DNA of 64,000 bases from Gnetum montanum (Eukaryota; Streptophyta; Gnetopsida; Gnetales; Gnetaceae): positions 239,990 through 303,989 of the forward strand of contig MNCI01008343.1 of NCBI GenBank assembly GCA_015680685.1, in the 5' to 3' direction. Shown piece after piece: positions 19,697-32,040 of the stretch. A program made the translations under genes and the position numbers. Under the pieces are notes generated by a model. That model was given only the letters and a program-made list of their open reading frames with translations, searched no databases and had not been told where the DNA came from. How positions within the stretch are numbered: the stretch's first letter is position 1; every line of letters begins with the position of its first letter.

Positions 19697-21731
19697 ATGT
19701 CTCTCTCACAAGACTATGATAACGCAACAACTACCAAGGCAATTCATTGGAGAACCAACAAATTATATGATGATAAAGACGAATTTTGGAATACTCAATA
19801 TGATGCAGGGGTTCCCCTATGTACATAAATGAAGAAAACATTATCCCAACTCACAAATTCATAACCTACCTAGTAACGATGAACCCCTGTTGGCCACTAA
19901 GAGCCTAATGCATATACAAGAGGTTGTTCGAATCTCCTAAAGGCATCATAAGGAAAGCCACCTACCTAGGCTTTATTTAAACAACTTATCCAAGTTTTCA
20001 GGAGGCTATGATTTAGATCCACAACATCATTTACAAGCCTTTCATGATACCTATGTATAGAATAGTATTGATAATGGGTGGCAAAAACTTAAGCTCTTTC
20101 CTACAACACTCGTTGGCCAAGAAAAAGTATGGTACAGGTCCTTAAGACCAAAATCAATTCGATGTTGGCCAACAATGGTAGAACTCTTCAATGAAAGATA
20201 TCAAAGTGTTAGCCTTGAGGAGACAAATCCAAGAGTGGAAACAAGGGCAACATGAACCCTTGGACATGGCCTTAGAAAGATACTATTCAGTGTTAAAAAA
20301 TTGCCTAGGCCATGGGTTCTCCAAGGAAAGGCTAATGTATCATATCATGAATGGGCTTTGTAACAAAACAAGGGAGACCCTAGGGATGTATTCCCAAGGT
20401 CAACTATATGAGCTACGAACCCTCCAATTCCAAGAGCTTATCAAGCGGGTAGCAAAAGAAGAAGGAGAAATAGCTAAATGGGAGAATGTTGAAAAATCCC
20501 AATAGGACCAAAATTTTGAAATAGCAAAGGTCCATGATCATGAAGAGGAGAAATCAACTCACCTCAAGGAGGTGGAATCATCTCTGCCAATACTACAATC
20601 ACTAGACAAAATTGAGGCAAAGATTAATAAGATGATGGAATGTGTGCATGAACAATGTGGAGAATATGCCAACATTATTAGAGGTGGAACTATTCTAAAT
20701 CAAGAAACAAGATAGGACACCACATAACAATTAGAACGAAGGGTTGAAGACAATAAGAATAGAAGCTTAATTGTAAATCACTCGTATCAATGTGATGTTT
20801 TCTTGTACAATCACCCCAAAGGCCAATGCCCAATCTTGTCACATTTACATGAGCATTGGGGAGGGAGGTTACATCTATATTTTGTTTAAAAATACCAGGT
20901 TCAACCATTGTGGCAAAAACCCCAGTCATGGGGGAGGCCATAGTTAAACTGGTCACACCCTTCATACCATCCGAATCCAAGCACTTATTATGTCCAACAT
21001 CCTATTTTCCCAACTTTGTTAACATCTTCTATTTCACCACATCATTATCATTCTCTTGAGTATTATCAACCCATAACCTCGCCAATAAGATCACCACCTC
21101 ATGTTCCTTGCACTTCTCCTCACCCTCAATATTCTCATCATTCACCTCCTACTACATTGCCACCAGTTGTGTCAGAAGGTTTGCACCACAACACCAACCC
21201 ACGAACATTACTTGTGCTACTACTGTCAATAGTAGTGGAGGTCCTTCACAACATCAAAAGTGTCCTTTCTTTAGGCATGACCATAGGAAGAGATAGCACG
21301 GTTCTGAAACCACTGCATCAACCAACTCAGCACAAGTCCAGTGCTATGATGCATCTTCTCCTTCAAATTCAATGCCTCCTGCTACCTTAACAGGGCCACC
21401 AATCACTACTCCAACTACCATGCGACCCAATGAATATAACCACATAGGGAGACATTTGGATCCATGCATACCATCTTACAGTCACAGGTGCCATAGTGGG
21501 TCAACTCCTTATCAATTAATCATATCTTATAATTTTCCCCACTATGCCTACTTTAATCAAGTGTGTGCATCCTAATTTGGATACATTCTAGCCACCACAT
21601 CAAAAGACACCCAGTGGTTTGGACATGACCAGACTTTAATATTTCCAACATGCATGGATCCACATTTTCCATTTATTAATTCTAGCCATGCTCAAAATTT
21701 TAGTTATGGGGGATATTCTCCATTCTAATAA
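19697..21731 (+). pseudogene. gag: element B gag (broken)
   Basis: ATG at 19697 (MSLSQDYDNATTTKAIHWR) matches the gag start of element I. In order: the core from about 19930, an open piece at 20191-20505 (LALRRQIQEWKQGQHEPLDM), an acidic/lysine linker, a decayed zinc knuckle near 20790-20835 (second Cys now Phe), QSWGRP at about 20925, and a Pro/His-rich tail to about 21575. The following ATTSKDTQW resembles the linker that lies after protease in A and F, then YGGYSPF and a stop. Protease has therefore been removed between tail and linker. Several stops. Confidence 0.82.
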
Positions 21732-23145
21732 GTAGAATTAATAAATGTTTTTTCTTTTCTTCAATTTTACAACTTTTTTTCAGTTTTTCATCTTTCAATT
21801 TGTTGTTTTATCTTTTTAATTGTTGTTTTATATTTTTGAGGGTAATCTCATTGGAAAATAAAATACTCATGTGACTTGTCGGTTGAGGTGTTGTTCTATG
21901 CTATCAAGTTTCAAGTGACTAATTATTTGGACAGTGAGCCCACAACATCCATCCATCCATTTTATTAATAAGAGGTTCTACTTTGGGTATGATGATATTC
22001 TTGTCATCATAAAAACTTAAAGTAACTTTGTGCTCATTATGCCCAGAGGGAAGAATGATGGACTAAGCAGGAATGGCTAGGGTGTGACATTAAGAGGATT
22101 TGTGGATTCCTTTGGTGACATCTATAAGTGCTATCATGCAGTCTAGTTGTACTAAGATCCTTGTAGATCTAACGAAAATGGGAGTAAGAGTAATGAAGGC
22201 ACTCAATAAAGAAACTTAATGCTATTCTAGGGGGTTCGACTAGAAAGACATGCACCCATGCCTGAAGGTTGGTGGATTCTCCAGTTCACTGTTGGGAAAA
22301 ACAAAGTGCCAAAGCAGCTAGAAAAAGAAAAGAAAAAAAATGAGAGGAAAACACAAAGAAAAGATCAAGAAAAAAATGTGCCATAGAGAAATTCCAAATC
22401 ACTCCTTCCTTGTACAAAATGCCAAGTGATTGTACACCTTGTTATCATAGTGCTCATATGGTTGTCCATCATTGGATGAAATAATGTGATGTCATTGAAC
22501 AAAAGAACGGACTTGGTCTTGATCTTGGAGCGATGGGCTAATGACATATTAATCATGCCCTACACTATGGATTCATTGTGCCTAGGGTTGGTTACCTCAT
22601 GTCCCGATCTCTACAATCCCTTCTACTATTCATTCCACCTCACTATCTAAGTATTTCTAACTTGTGTCTTGTGTGGCATAGAACTCATACCTCATCATGG
22701 TGGTATCTACATATGTGTGTTTTGTTTTGAAACTAGTGTGGATTACATTTAACCCTTTTAGTACCTACAGACATTTTTAGGTGTGGTTATGTAAGGGCAT
22801 GATAGGTAGGAACCTACTTTGGGAAGGACCCACTTGTGTAACTCTTGTAATTTGCACTCTTTGCACATCACCACATCATCTTACACCCTCCAAGTATTTC
22901 ATTACTACAATTATCTTTTTCATTATCATAATTATAATTCAAATGTTCCTATGCACCAATACATGTCCTTTTTCCTCATCCTATTCATAAATTTCATTAT
23001 TACATTCCGCCTTATTACACTCTTAGTGCCTTTAGGTCTCTTTACAAGTTATCCTAGATCTTTCAACTCAACCTTAAATCCTTCATTTTTGGCCTTGGAA
23101 ATTTGAAAATTTATCAATTTTTACAAGTACCCTATTTCAAAAGGG
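21732..23145 (+). other. element B non-coding 3' domain
   Basis: No supported gene. T-rich start, then blocks shared with the other elements: GACATGCACCCATGCCTGAAGG near 22250 (as in C and D) and the hairpin-bearing block at about 22780-22840. Short ORFs at 22781-23106 are chance frames. Confidence 0.6.
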
Positions 23146-23343
23146 CCATGATATTGAGTACCCAATATCGGGTTCGTGCTATTGGGTACGTGATATTGCG
23201 TCTATAAATACTATATATATGGACCCCTCCGCACACGTCAACATCATTATTCACTATTCATGTGAGGGGAATTTTTGAAATTTTCTTTCATGTATTGTCG
23301 AGCTTGTGCACCTAACCACTAATCATTGGCATCATTGCCAGGG
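23146..23343 (+). promoter_or_regulatory. internal LTR-like segment with TATA box and PBS-like site
   Basis: About 180 bp resembling a drastically shortened LTR: GATATT/AATATCGGG words, TATAAATA at 23203-23210, an end reading CCACTAATCA at 23325, and TGGCATCATTGCCAGGG at 23327 in the PBS position. It stands directly before the ATG of the coiled-coil ORF. It may be a real internal promoter, or the scar of recombination between two elements. Confidence 0.6.
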
Positions 23344-23350
23344 TACACCA

Positions 23351-25233
23351 ATGACATCCCTAGAAAGGCCCCAAAATGCTTCATTTACTGAATTACTGAA
23401 GCCACCAACCCCAAGGAAAAGTGTTAGTGAGATACTGGAGCCTAAGAAAGAATAGGAAGCAGGGCCCAGGACACAAATTATAGGCCAACAAGACTAGCTA
23501 TCATCGTCGTTGCAGGACTATCAACCATCGATGAGCCATCTCAGGGCCATCACTGAAATGGTTAGTTGGGGAAGCCGTGATGAGGCCAATCTCTTCAGGA
23601 TCATTGATGATGTTGTATGATCCATGGTCTCAATTGATCATGCATGGGATGAGGTATCTATCTAAATAGGAGGAGGGGAATCACACTGGTCACAACAAAT
23701 CTCTAGGAACACTGCATCTTTTTAGGTGCAATTAGAAACTAGTGAAGGTGCCACAGTAGTAGTCATGCAGCACCAGGATGCAGTAGGAGCCATAGAAGTG
23801 ATCATAGACCACATAAAAGAATTATTTAATGTCACTGTTATTCCACCAATAGATTTTACAAGAGCATGCGATGCTCAAACTTTGGCTGGTCCCTCAATGA
23901 TTCCTACGGAGCATAAGGATGTTCTAGATCAGTTGCTGCAGACAGGACAAGTGATGACAACCCTGTTTGACATCCCTCAAGATGTCATAGCAACTCAGTC
24001 AGACCTCATCTCCATGAAAGGGAAGCTGGTCATGACAAAGGTTAGGGTCGAGCATGCAGAGGAGGAGTTAGAAAGACTCCAAGAAAAGCTTGTCACCCTA
24101 CAAGCTGCACAGCGGGATCCATCCCAATTCATCCCTGCAGACTAACTAGAGTCCTTTTGGATAGAGTACCTGAATAAATTGCTGGCAGAGAATAAAAAAG
24201 TGGCAGAGGAAAAAGAAAAGGCTGATTGAGATGCTTCCAAGGCACAAGCTCAAACATATGCACATGCTAAAGCACTCAAGGCCTTACAAGAGGAAAATAA
24301 ATAGCTTGCTGCTGATAATCTCCAGTTGACTACAATGGAAAAATAAAAGAATGTTCTCCAAAAAATTTTCAAGACTTACGAGAATAGATAGTAAGGGTCA
24401 ACTAGGATATGAATTGCTCAGCCAGAGAAAATAGAACCCTCTTAATGGAGAAAGTATGCACGATCCATCAAAAGACAACAATTGAAATAAGCACATGGCA
24501 GAATGAGGCCAAGTGACATGAGAAGCTCAAAGAGCACTTTAGAGATTAGGTGGGGATGTACAAATAGGTGATAAAAAAAGAAATCCATATGGCCAAAGCC
24601 CACATTAATGCTCTCAGTGCCCAAAACACTGATTGACAGGCCATATTGGATACTTATACCTTTGTCCACCAAGCTGAACTGAAAAGCCAAGACTTGTAGA
24701 TACAAGAACTTACGGAGTACATGGAGTTGGCAAACTTGTGATATGCCAACTTAGCCATGTTGACAGCAGAACACCCAAGAACAGAATTAGAAAAGTAGGT
24801 AGCAATCACCTACATGAAGTATGAAATAGAATTTTCTAAGCACAAATAGATGTTGCAAAAATTAGAAGTGGAAAATTCTAAGTTAGAGGTGGTCAAGACC
24901 AGCTACCAAGGATAAAAGGATGTCATGACAAATTTGGCTCAATGGCTCAAGGATCACCAAGAATACAAGGATAAAAAAAAAGCCTATGAAGAGGAGCGAT
25001 GGCTATTTGTGGCTTGGTATGTCAAGGCCAACCAGTTGTTTCTGCAGCTACCATGTGCATGGGAGGTGCCAACTCCATCAAACACTAGAGCATCAACATG
25101 GATGACATAGGATCCTCAAATCGAAGAAGGAAAGCTCCAGGAACTCCTTCAGAGACATCAATTTCCAAAACTTGGAGCACAAGAGAAGGGGAAGAGACCC
25201 ATGGAGGAACCACTACCACTAGGAACCACATGA
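23351..25233 (+). pseudogene. element B third ORF, coiled-coil protein (broken)
   Basis: ATG at 23351 (MTSLERPQNASFTELLK). The longest intact part is 23726-24145 (139 aa), with a basic/acidic heptad-rich end (VRVEHAEEELERLQEKLV). Later coil-rich pieces include 24925-25110, and the frame ends at TGA 25231. It is homologous to the third ORF of element C at 57740-59313: shared ISRN, VM.H, EV, D..P..VI.TQSDL-type positions. It occupies the place where Athila elements have an env-like gene, but I see no signal peptide or membrane segment. Function unknown. Confidence 0.7.
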
Positions 25234-25407
25234 GTTATAATAAATTTTATCTTTTGTGATTCTGTGTCTATGTTTCAATTTTGTTTTGTTTAATCCCACA
25301 CTGTGGCATGAGTAATCCCTAGTTAGTCAATAATCCCATACCTATCCACTATGTAATCAATTGAACTTGTTCTCATTTTGTCTCACTCAAGGAAAAGTTT
25401 TTATTTA

Positions 25408-25419
25408 GTCATGGGGGTA
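25408..25419 (+). other. element B polypurine tract
   Basis: AGTCATGGGGGTA immediately precedes the 3' LTR, as in A, D, F and G. Confidence 0.8.
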
Positions 25420-26273
25420 TGATGAATCATGGTTTGCCAGGCCCCGATATCAGATCCTCGATATTGGGTACGTGATATCATGGCCTAGATAACAATATCG
25501 GATACATGATATCATGATTCTTGTGTAAGCCTATAAATACACATTTGGGTGCACAAGAGAAGAGGGAAGATAGTGTTAGAGTAGTGTCTTTTTGTTAGTT
25601 TTCAATTCAATTCAATTCTTTCCCCAATGCATGCCCATAGTGTGATGATTGTAATTGTATGGAATCTTTATTCGAGTGTGCATACTTGGACATGCACATG
25701 ATTGGTAATAAAGATTGAGATTACTCCATCATTGCAGCATTCACTTAGTTTTTAATTGTTTAATTATTATTGTTATTTCTTATTTTCTTAGTTAATATTT
25801 CTTTACCGTCATTTACTATTCTTGTTGTTAAATGTGGAATGAGTACGACTTAATCATGAACATTTTAAGTGTAACTACTTGGTAACCCAGTAGCCTATCT
25901 AGGAGTACTCAAGTAATATGTGCTTGGTAATCCCAGAAGTAGTACACGAGGTCCAAGATGTGTACAGATGATTAAGGGATGGATGCTCATCGCACTTAGG
26001 CTAATTTAGATTTTGCTTCTCATTGCCTATCAGCTTAAAATAAGATTATTTTCCATTTTTTCTAGGAGTAGCACTAATTTAGGATCACATTGTACACCTC
26101 ACTCTAGACTAAACCATATGTGACCAAGTAAATACTAGTCTAGGTGGGAAGACAGTGAACTACAATCAACGTGTAACTATCTAGATACCAGAACTAGTCT
26201 GTCTATAGAGTTTGACCGGATCGTGCGTGAACACTCGTATTCATATGGTTGAGTGTAGTGGAACCACTCATTA
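25420..26273 (+). repeat. element B 3' LTR (854 bp)
   Basis: TGATGAATCATGGTTTGCC...CCACTCATTA (terminal C-to-T). Very similar to the LTR at 18716. The U3 repeats have drifted: CATGATATCATG is now a self-complementary 12-mer near 25505. Confidence 0.92.
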
Positions 26274-27190
26274 GAGATGTATGCCTTAAATTCAAAATTT
26301 GTAAAAAGACATCCACCCAAGACATTACCTTACCCAAATGGCAACTACATGCAACAGTTCCATCAAATGTAGTATTATCCAAGTGGGACACCACCTCAAC
26401 CTCAAGAGCAATATCAATAATGGTAGAACTAATAATCATGGGGTTGCCACCACCACGATAGCAATATCCTTATTAGCAACCAAACCCTTATGGGTACTAT
26501 GTTCAAAAACTTATATTTCCTCATGGCTTTGTAATCCACAATCCCTTCTTACATCATTACTACCCTCTTAAATATAATTGAATGTTTACTCTAAGAAATG
26601 AGTCTCTTTCCACTTATCCTCCTTCATATCCATCACCTACTTCTACACCATCTAATACCACACCCTTACCACCTACTTCACCTATGAAGGAAGAAATTCC
26701 ATCACAACCACAACAAAGAAATGCCACAAGGGTAATTAATTTACAACTAGATATCAATTCGAGTGGTTATAAGTAGAAGCCTTAAAAGAGGGCTTTGTTC
26801 GAAACTAAAAATCCACAAAAACCATTGAACACACTTGTGGCTACTAACCCTACATCAACTACTTCTAAAAATACTCTCAAGTCTTCTTCAAAAAAAACCT
26901 CCTCTAATGTCCATACTGTTATGTTCACACCCATGCAATCACTAGTTGGATAATGATAGGCCATCTTCCAAAGAAATGATTTGAACCTGGATTTCCGTTA
27001 TGTATTTGTAAATTGCAAGAAATGATCCATTCAAGGCTCTCCTAGACTCAAGTTTTAGAGTGAATTTGATTTCACAAGAAATATATAAGACCTAAAACAT
27101 TCCTCCAATAAAGAAATGTAACATTAGACTAAAGCTTGCAAATCAATCCATCACTATCCCTTTGGGATTAGTGGAGGACATTATGACCAT
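26274..27190 (+). pseudogene. element C gag tail and start of protease (broken)
   Basis: Continues C gag after element B. The first five bases are the target duplication. Pro-rich tail (PSYPSPTSTPSNTTPLPPTSP, 26620-26690), GELPTQPQQ-like EIPSQPQQRNATRVINLQ, then the protease start with LDSSFRVNLISQEIY near 27047-27090 and the shared stop after ...ACC (TAA 27094). It ends in LVEDIMT where element D is inserted. Confidence 0.78.
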
Positions 27191-27371
27191 TGATGAGCTG
27201 TGATATCGAGTCTGTGATATCGGAGACTTCCAAGCGATATCAAACATCCATTGTTGGAACCTATCTTGTTGCCTATAAATAAGAGGTGGGTGCACTTGGT
27301 TTTGGCAATTAGTCTTAGTCCCTTACCTGAACTCTTGCATTTTTCCCTTTCCAGAGATAGAATTATTTCTG
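27191..27371 (+). repeat. element D 5' LTR fragment
   Basis: Matches the first about 180 bp of the LTR at 35180, including GCCTATAAATAAGAGG and TTGGTTTTGGCAATTAGTCT. Homology to the LTR stops near GAATTATTTCT; gag homology follows. Confidence 0.85.
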
Positions 27372-29480
27372 TATGCAGCACTTAAATGCAAAATACATTG
27401 TGCATGAATACAACTCAAGAGAGTATTGACCCACAGAAGCACAACGTCAAAGGGACCTACAATAGGAGAGAAATCACAAATCTATGAAGGGTAAGTGGTC
27501 TTAGGATATCCTGCATGTCCCAAGTAAAAATGAGGGTGGTGAACCTGCCTCAGGAGGTTTTCCACGAAATGATGTTCCTCCCATTGACTTTTTTCAAGGG
27601 GTTGTGCATCAAAACCTTCACTCAACCATCCATAACCCAGGTTTTGATACCAACGAACATAAAGAATCCAAAAAAGGAACAAAAATGCATGATAAAGATG
27701 GACATTATGATCGTAACTGTGACTGAGGCCATGATCACCGAAGGGAAGCTAGCAGGCATTGTCATGGTACTAGTCCTCCTTCTTCTTTACCTTCACCCTC
27801 TCCTTCAAGATTTGGATGTAGTCACAAAGGAAAAGACCCCGAGGATAATGGTGAACGAAATAGAGATCGTAGATGAAACAATTGAGAAAGGGGGCAAGGG
27901 CATTCTAGAGAAAATCATCATGAAAGGAGGGAAAGTATGGAACAACATAGGAATCATAGACACCATAGATAGTATGATCACGATGAATACCTACTCGCTA
28001 CTTAAAGTATGCTAAATATAACTAAGGCCATTAGGATTCCAACAAGGCACCAAAAAGATAGTAGGATCAAAATATTGGACATGAACAATATCCCACAATT
28101 TGAAGGGGGATACAATGTTGATCCTCAAAATCATCTACAAGCATTTCACGATGCATGTGCCTTAAAAAACATAGAAAATGAGTGGCAAAAACTCAAGTTG
28201 TTTCCATGGACATTAATCAAAGAAGTAGAGAGCTAGTACCAATCCTTAGAACTAGAATCCATTCACCGATGGAGTACCATATTAGAATTGTTTAACGATA
28301 AGTATCAGACGTACTCACAAGTGTCCAACATGTGAAAGCAAATCCAAGGATGGAAACATGGAGGACATGAACCCTTGGACGCTACCATGGGCCAATATTA
28401 TGCATTGTTACATCATTGCCCAGGCCATGGTTACTCATAGAGGGAACAACTACGCCATCTTATAAATGGGCTTAGGCATGAAACACGAAGAACCCTTGGG
28501 ACTTATGCCCAAGGAGGACTATTTGAGCTTAGGGCCCATCAAGTACAAAGATTGTTGGAGCAAGTTGCCAAAGAGGAAGGTGAGTTAAGGAAAAGAGAAA
28601 GTGTAGAAGAATACAATAGAGATCCTTCCCTTTGGAAGAAGGGAGTTAGATTTTGTGAGGATGAGGAAGAGTCACCACTTGAAGAGATGGTGAATAGGAA
28701 AACTTTTCCCATTCAAAAATTGGCATCGAAAGTATCGGAAAAGGTAGATCAAATGTGGGACTCCCTAGATAAAAAATTCCAAATAGTTCTCAAATAGTAG
28801 AGGAGTCTAGAGAGGAAGTTAGTGATCGAGAAAAGAGAAAAAAAAGAGGAGTTGAATATGCATGTAACAAAGGTAAGGGCAAAGTGGCCATCATGATAAT
28901 GATGGTGGATGTGAGATATGCTAATATGACCATCCTAAGCGATGTTGTCCTGTAATCTCACATCTGCAAGAGTCTATGGTGTATGCACTCAACTCACGAT
29001 TAAATAGAAGAAAAATACCCCAAAGGTTACCTTATCCCCAAGGTAACCCAAGATAGTTCCACCAACCCTTGACGTATTATCCAAGTGGAACTACACCACA
29101 ACTAAATGAGCAGTATCAACAGTGGCAGCATCCACAATCATGGGGAATGCCACCACCACATCAATAGTACCCTTACTGTCAACCTAACTCGTATAAATAC
29201 TATGTGTAGTATCCAATCTCTCCATGTGACTCCACTAGTCACGTTACTCCCCAACCTCACTACTAAGCCCATGAGTACTATAGAACTCCTTCCCCTAGGG
29301 GTGATGTTCCAAAAACATACTATCCTTCTCATCCGACTGTATCTATTCCACCCTTAGCTCCATTACCATCTGCCCTAGCTATGCAGGGTGAGCTCCTTGC
29401 CCAGTCGTAGCAATGTAATGCTACAAGGGTTGTTAATCCTCAACCTACTGTTGGTTCAGACAATTGCACAAGGAAGAGAT
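27372..29480 (+). pseudogene. gag: element D gag, N-terminally deleted (broken)
   Basis: Begins inside gag (the region equivalent to CCCACAGAAGYGCAACG in F). It runs through a charged tract, the core from 28009 (ITKAIRIPTRHQKDSRIKIL), CPGHGY and GTYAQGGLFELR, an acidic linker, a zinc-knuckle relic at about 28909-28950 with a stop inside, and a Pro/Tyr-rich tail with QSWGMPPP near 29135. It has no start codon and many stops. Confidence 0.83.
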
Positions 29481-29512
29481 CTTTATTTAGAACCAACAGT
29501 CCAACTAAGTTC

Positions 29513-30250
29513 TTGCAACCACAAGTAGTTGATCCTCCAAATGCCTCACCATCATTCAAAACTTTGAAACTCCCTTCAAACCAAAAACCACATCCAACAC
29601 ATACGATCATGTTGACTCATGCCATCACCGATTGGATTAAATCTAGCCATCTTCCTAGGAAATTTTCTAATGCTAGAAGTCTTATATATCTACAAATTGC
29701 TAGGAATGAATTGTGTAAAGCTTTTTTGGATTCAAGTTCTGGTGTCAACTTAATATCCCAAGAAATGTACAAAGCCTAGAACTTGCCTCCACTAAAAAAG
29801 AGTAACATTTGTTTAGAGTTGGTCGACCAGTCTATCACTATTCCATTGGGACTAGTGGAGGACATTATTACCACTATTTGTGGGTGGCCGTATCTAGCCA
29901 ACTTTCTAGTGATTCAAGTCAACAACGATAAGGGGGACTTCCCAATCATAATGGGAAGAGCATGGCTAAGCACAATTGATGCACATATAGGAATATGTGA
30001 TCTTTCCCTACAAATATCAAAGGAAAATATGTTTTGAAAGATTGAGAAGAAGAAAGTTCCATGCATCACATACAGTGACACAAGGTGTAATTGCATGCAG
30101 AAGTCTTGGTTTGTACAACGTTTAACAGTGCCTGCATGTAACTAGTGTGCACAAGTAACTAATATATAAAGGCACTTGTATGCAGCAACCACAAGATAGG
30201 AAGGCACCTAGTGGCTGCCAGTTGGCCAAGAGAGCAATTCAACTATATGC
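29513..30250 (+). pseudogene. element D retropepsin-like protease (broken)
   Basis: Active site reads FLDSSSGVNLIS (about 29729-29760): the Gly of the DSG motif is Ser. The shared TAG after YKA is at 29777-29779. SITIPLGLVEDIITT and PIIMGRAWLSTI are well kept, the latter in the open piece 29783-30037. Confidence 0.85.
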
Positions 30251-30268
30251 ATAGAACCAACTAAGAGT

Positions 30269-31910
30269 TTGATTTGCACTTACATTGATATCATAGACAC
30301 ATTAGAGCAAGTTCATCGCCAACTTCCAAGTCTCGACATTGAAAATATCAATTGGGAAAAGTTTGAAATCCCTGACAACTTTAAGCAAGAGCCCCTTGAG
30401 CTAAAATCATGGCCCATAGGTATGGAGTATACATTTCTCAAAAATGGAAAATCAGCAATTATTAATGCTAAGCTTACTCCTCAACAAAAAGAGAGACTGC
30501 TGAAAATGGTAAACAAATGGTTGAAAGCCTTTGCTTGGTCATATCCAAAATTAACTGAATAGACCCTAGGATATGCCAATGTAGGATTTACACTGATCCC
30601 TCCATGAAGCCTCAATGACAATCGAAAAGGCAACTAGACCCAAAGCTTAAGCAAGTGGTTAAAGAAGAAATTGAACAGCTTCTAAATGCTAGATTCATCT
30701 ACTCCTTTGCTGATAGCAAATGAGTTAGTCCATTAGTTATTATTCCAAATAAGAGAGGTAAATGGAGGGTGTGTATATATTTTAGGCTACTGAACATGGA
30801 AATGTTCAAAGATCACTTCCCATTACCATTCTTTGACCAAGTCTTCGATACCATTGCAGGGCACCACTACTATAGTTTTCTAGATAGGTACAGTGGATAC
30901 AACCAAATCCAAATAGTACCAGAATACCAAGCTAAGAATACATTCACAAGTCCTTGGGGGACATTTGCATACAGACAGATGTCGTTTGGCTTATGCAATG
31001 CTCCTACAACATTTCAACATCTAGTTCTAAGCATATTTCAGTAGCAAATAGGAAATGGTATGGAGGTCTTCATGGATGATTTCTCCACCTACGAAGTGAA
31101 CTTCAATCAAGCATTGGGCTGCTTAAAGCAAGTACTAAAATGATGTGTTGAAACAAATTTAAGGCTCAATTTGAAAAAAAGCCATTTAATGGTCTAAGAA
31201 GGCGTAGTATTTGGGCATAAGATTTCACAAAAAGGGATAGAGGTAGACCCCAAAAAGATCAAAGTCATCTAAGGAATCACATGCCAACCTAAAACTGTAA
31301 AAGACATTCAATCATTCCTTGGACACATTGGCTATTATAGAAGATTCATAGAGAAATTTTCAAAGGTTGTAAAACCATTGGTTAAACTAACGAAAAAGGA
31401 CATACCTTTTGAATGGACTAAGGAATGTGAACTAGCTTTCCAAACCTTGAAAAAGAAGCTTGTAGAAACACCTATTCTACAAGCTCCTGACTGGTCCAGA
31501 CCATTCCACATAATGACTGATGCATTCAACTATGCTCTAGGAGTAGTACTTACATAGTTAGATGACCAGAAATGACCTTATTACATTCACTGTGCAAGTC
31601 AAAGTATTGCTGGTGCACAACTGAACTACACCATAACGGAAAAGGAATTAAGCGTTGTGATGTTTGCACTAGATAAGTTTAGGCACTATGTATTGGGCTA
31701 TAATGTATTTGTACACATAGACCATAGTGCAATTCAATTCCTACTAAATAAACCAATGGTGAGCCCTCGCATCATACGATAGCTCATAATCTTACAAGAG
31801 TTTGATCTTATGATGATAGATCGTAAAGGCACTAAGAACATTGTTGTTGATCATTTATCGCGATTAAAGTGGGACAACAAAGAGGATGAATATCCTCTTT
31901 TTGATCACTT
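30269..31910 (+). pseudogene. element D reverse transcriptase and RNase H (broken)
   Basis: RT blocks in order: KWRVCIYFRLLN, FPLPFFDQVFDTIAG, SFLDRYSGYNQI, FTSPWGTFAYRQMSFGLCNAP (30955-31003), and the catalytic VFMDD at 31066-31080. Then come the SFLGHIGYYRRFI connection and RNase H with FHIMTDA (about 31506) and TEKEL. Around ten stops break it, many being Trp or Gln codons changed to TAG or TGA. Without these it would be a typical Ty3/gypsy RT-RNase H. Confidence 0.9.
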
Positions 31911-32040
31911 TTTTGATGAACTCCTCTTTGTAGGTGTAGTAAATAATCAATTAACCATAAAGAAAAATTGCTATAGTAGTATTCTTACCTATCTCCTTAC
32001 ACAACAAACACCACAAGGGTTAGACGTAAAAAAGAAACAA

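Larger units (their letters stand above)
18716..26273 (+). mobile_element. element B: nested LTR retrotransposon with gag and third ORF but no pol
   Basis: Inserted in element C gag. The 5-bp target duplication GAGAT is perfect (18711-18715 and 26274-26278), and C gag homology reads continuously across the gap. LTRs are 849 and 854 bp. Interior: tRNA-Asp-like PBS, gag, a 3' domain, a 180-bp LTR-like segment with TATA box and PBS-like sequence (23146-23343), a broken coiled-coil ORF, and a PPT. Protease, RT, RNase H and integrase are absent. Element I carries the most similar gag. Confidence 0.92.

Noticed and set aside
24442-24705. 87-aa minus-strand ORF
   Set aside because: Antisense to the coiled-coil third ORF of element B.
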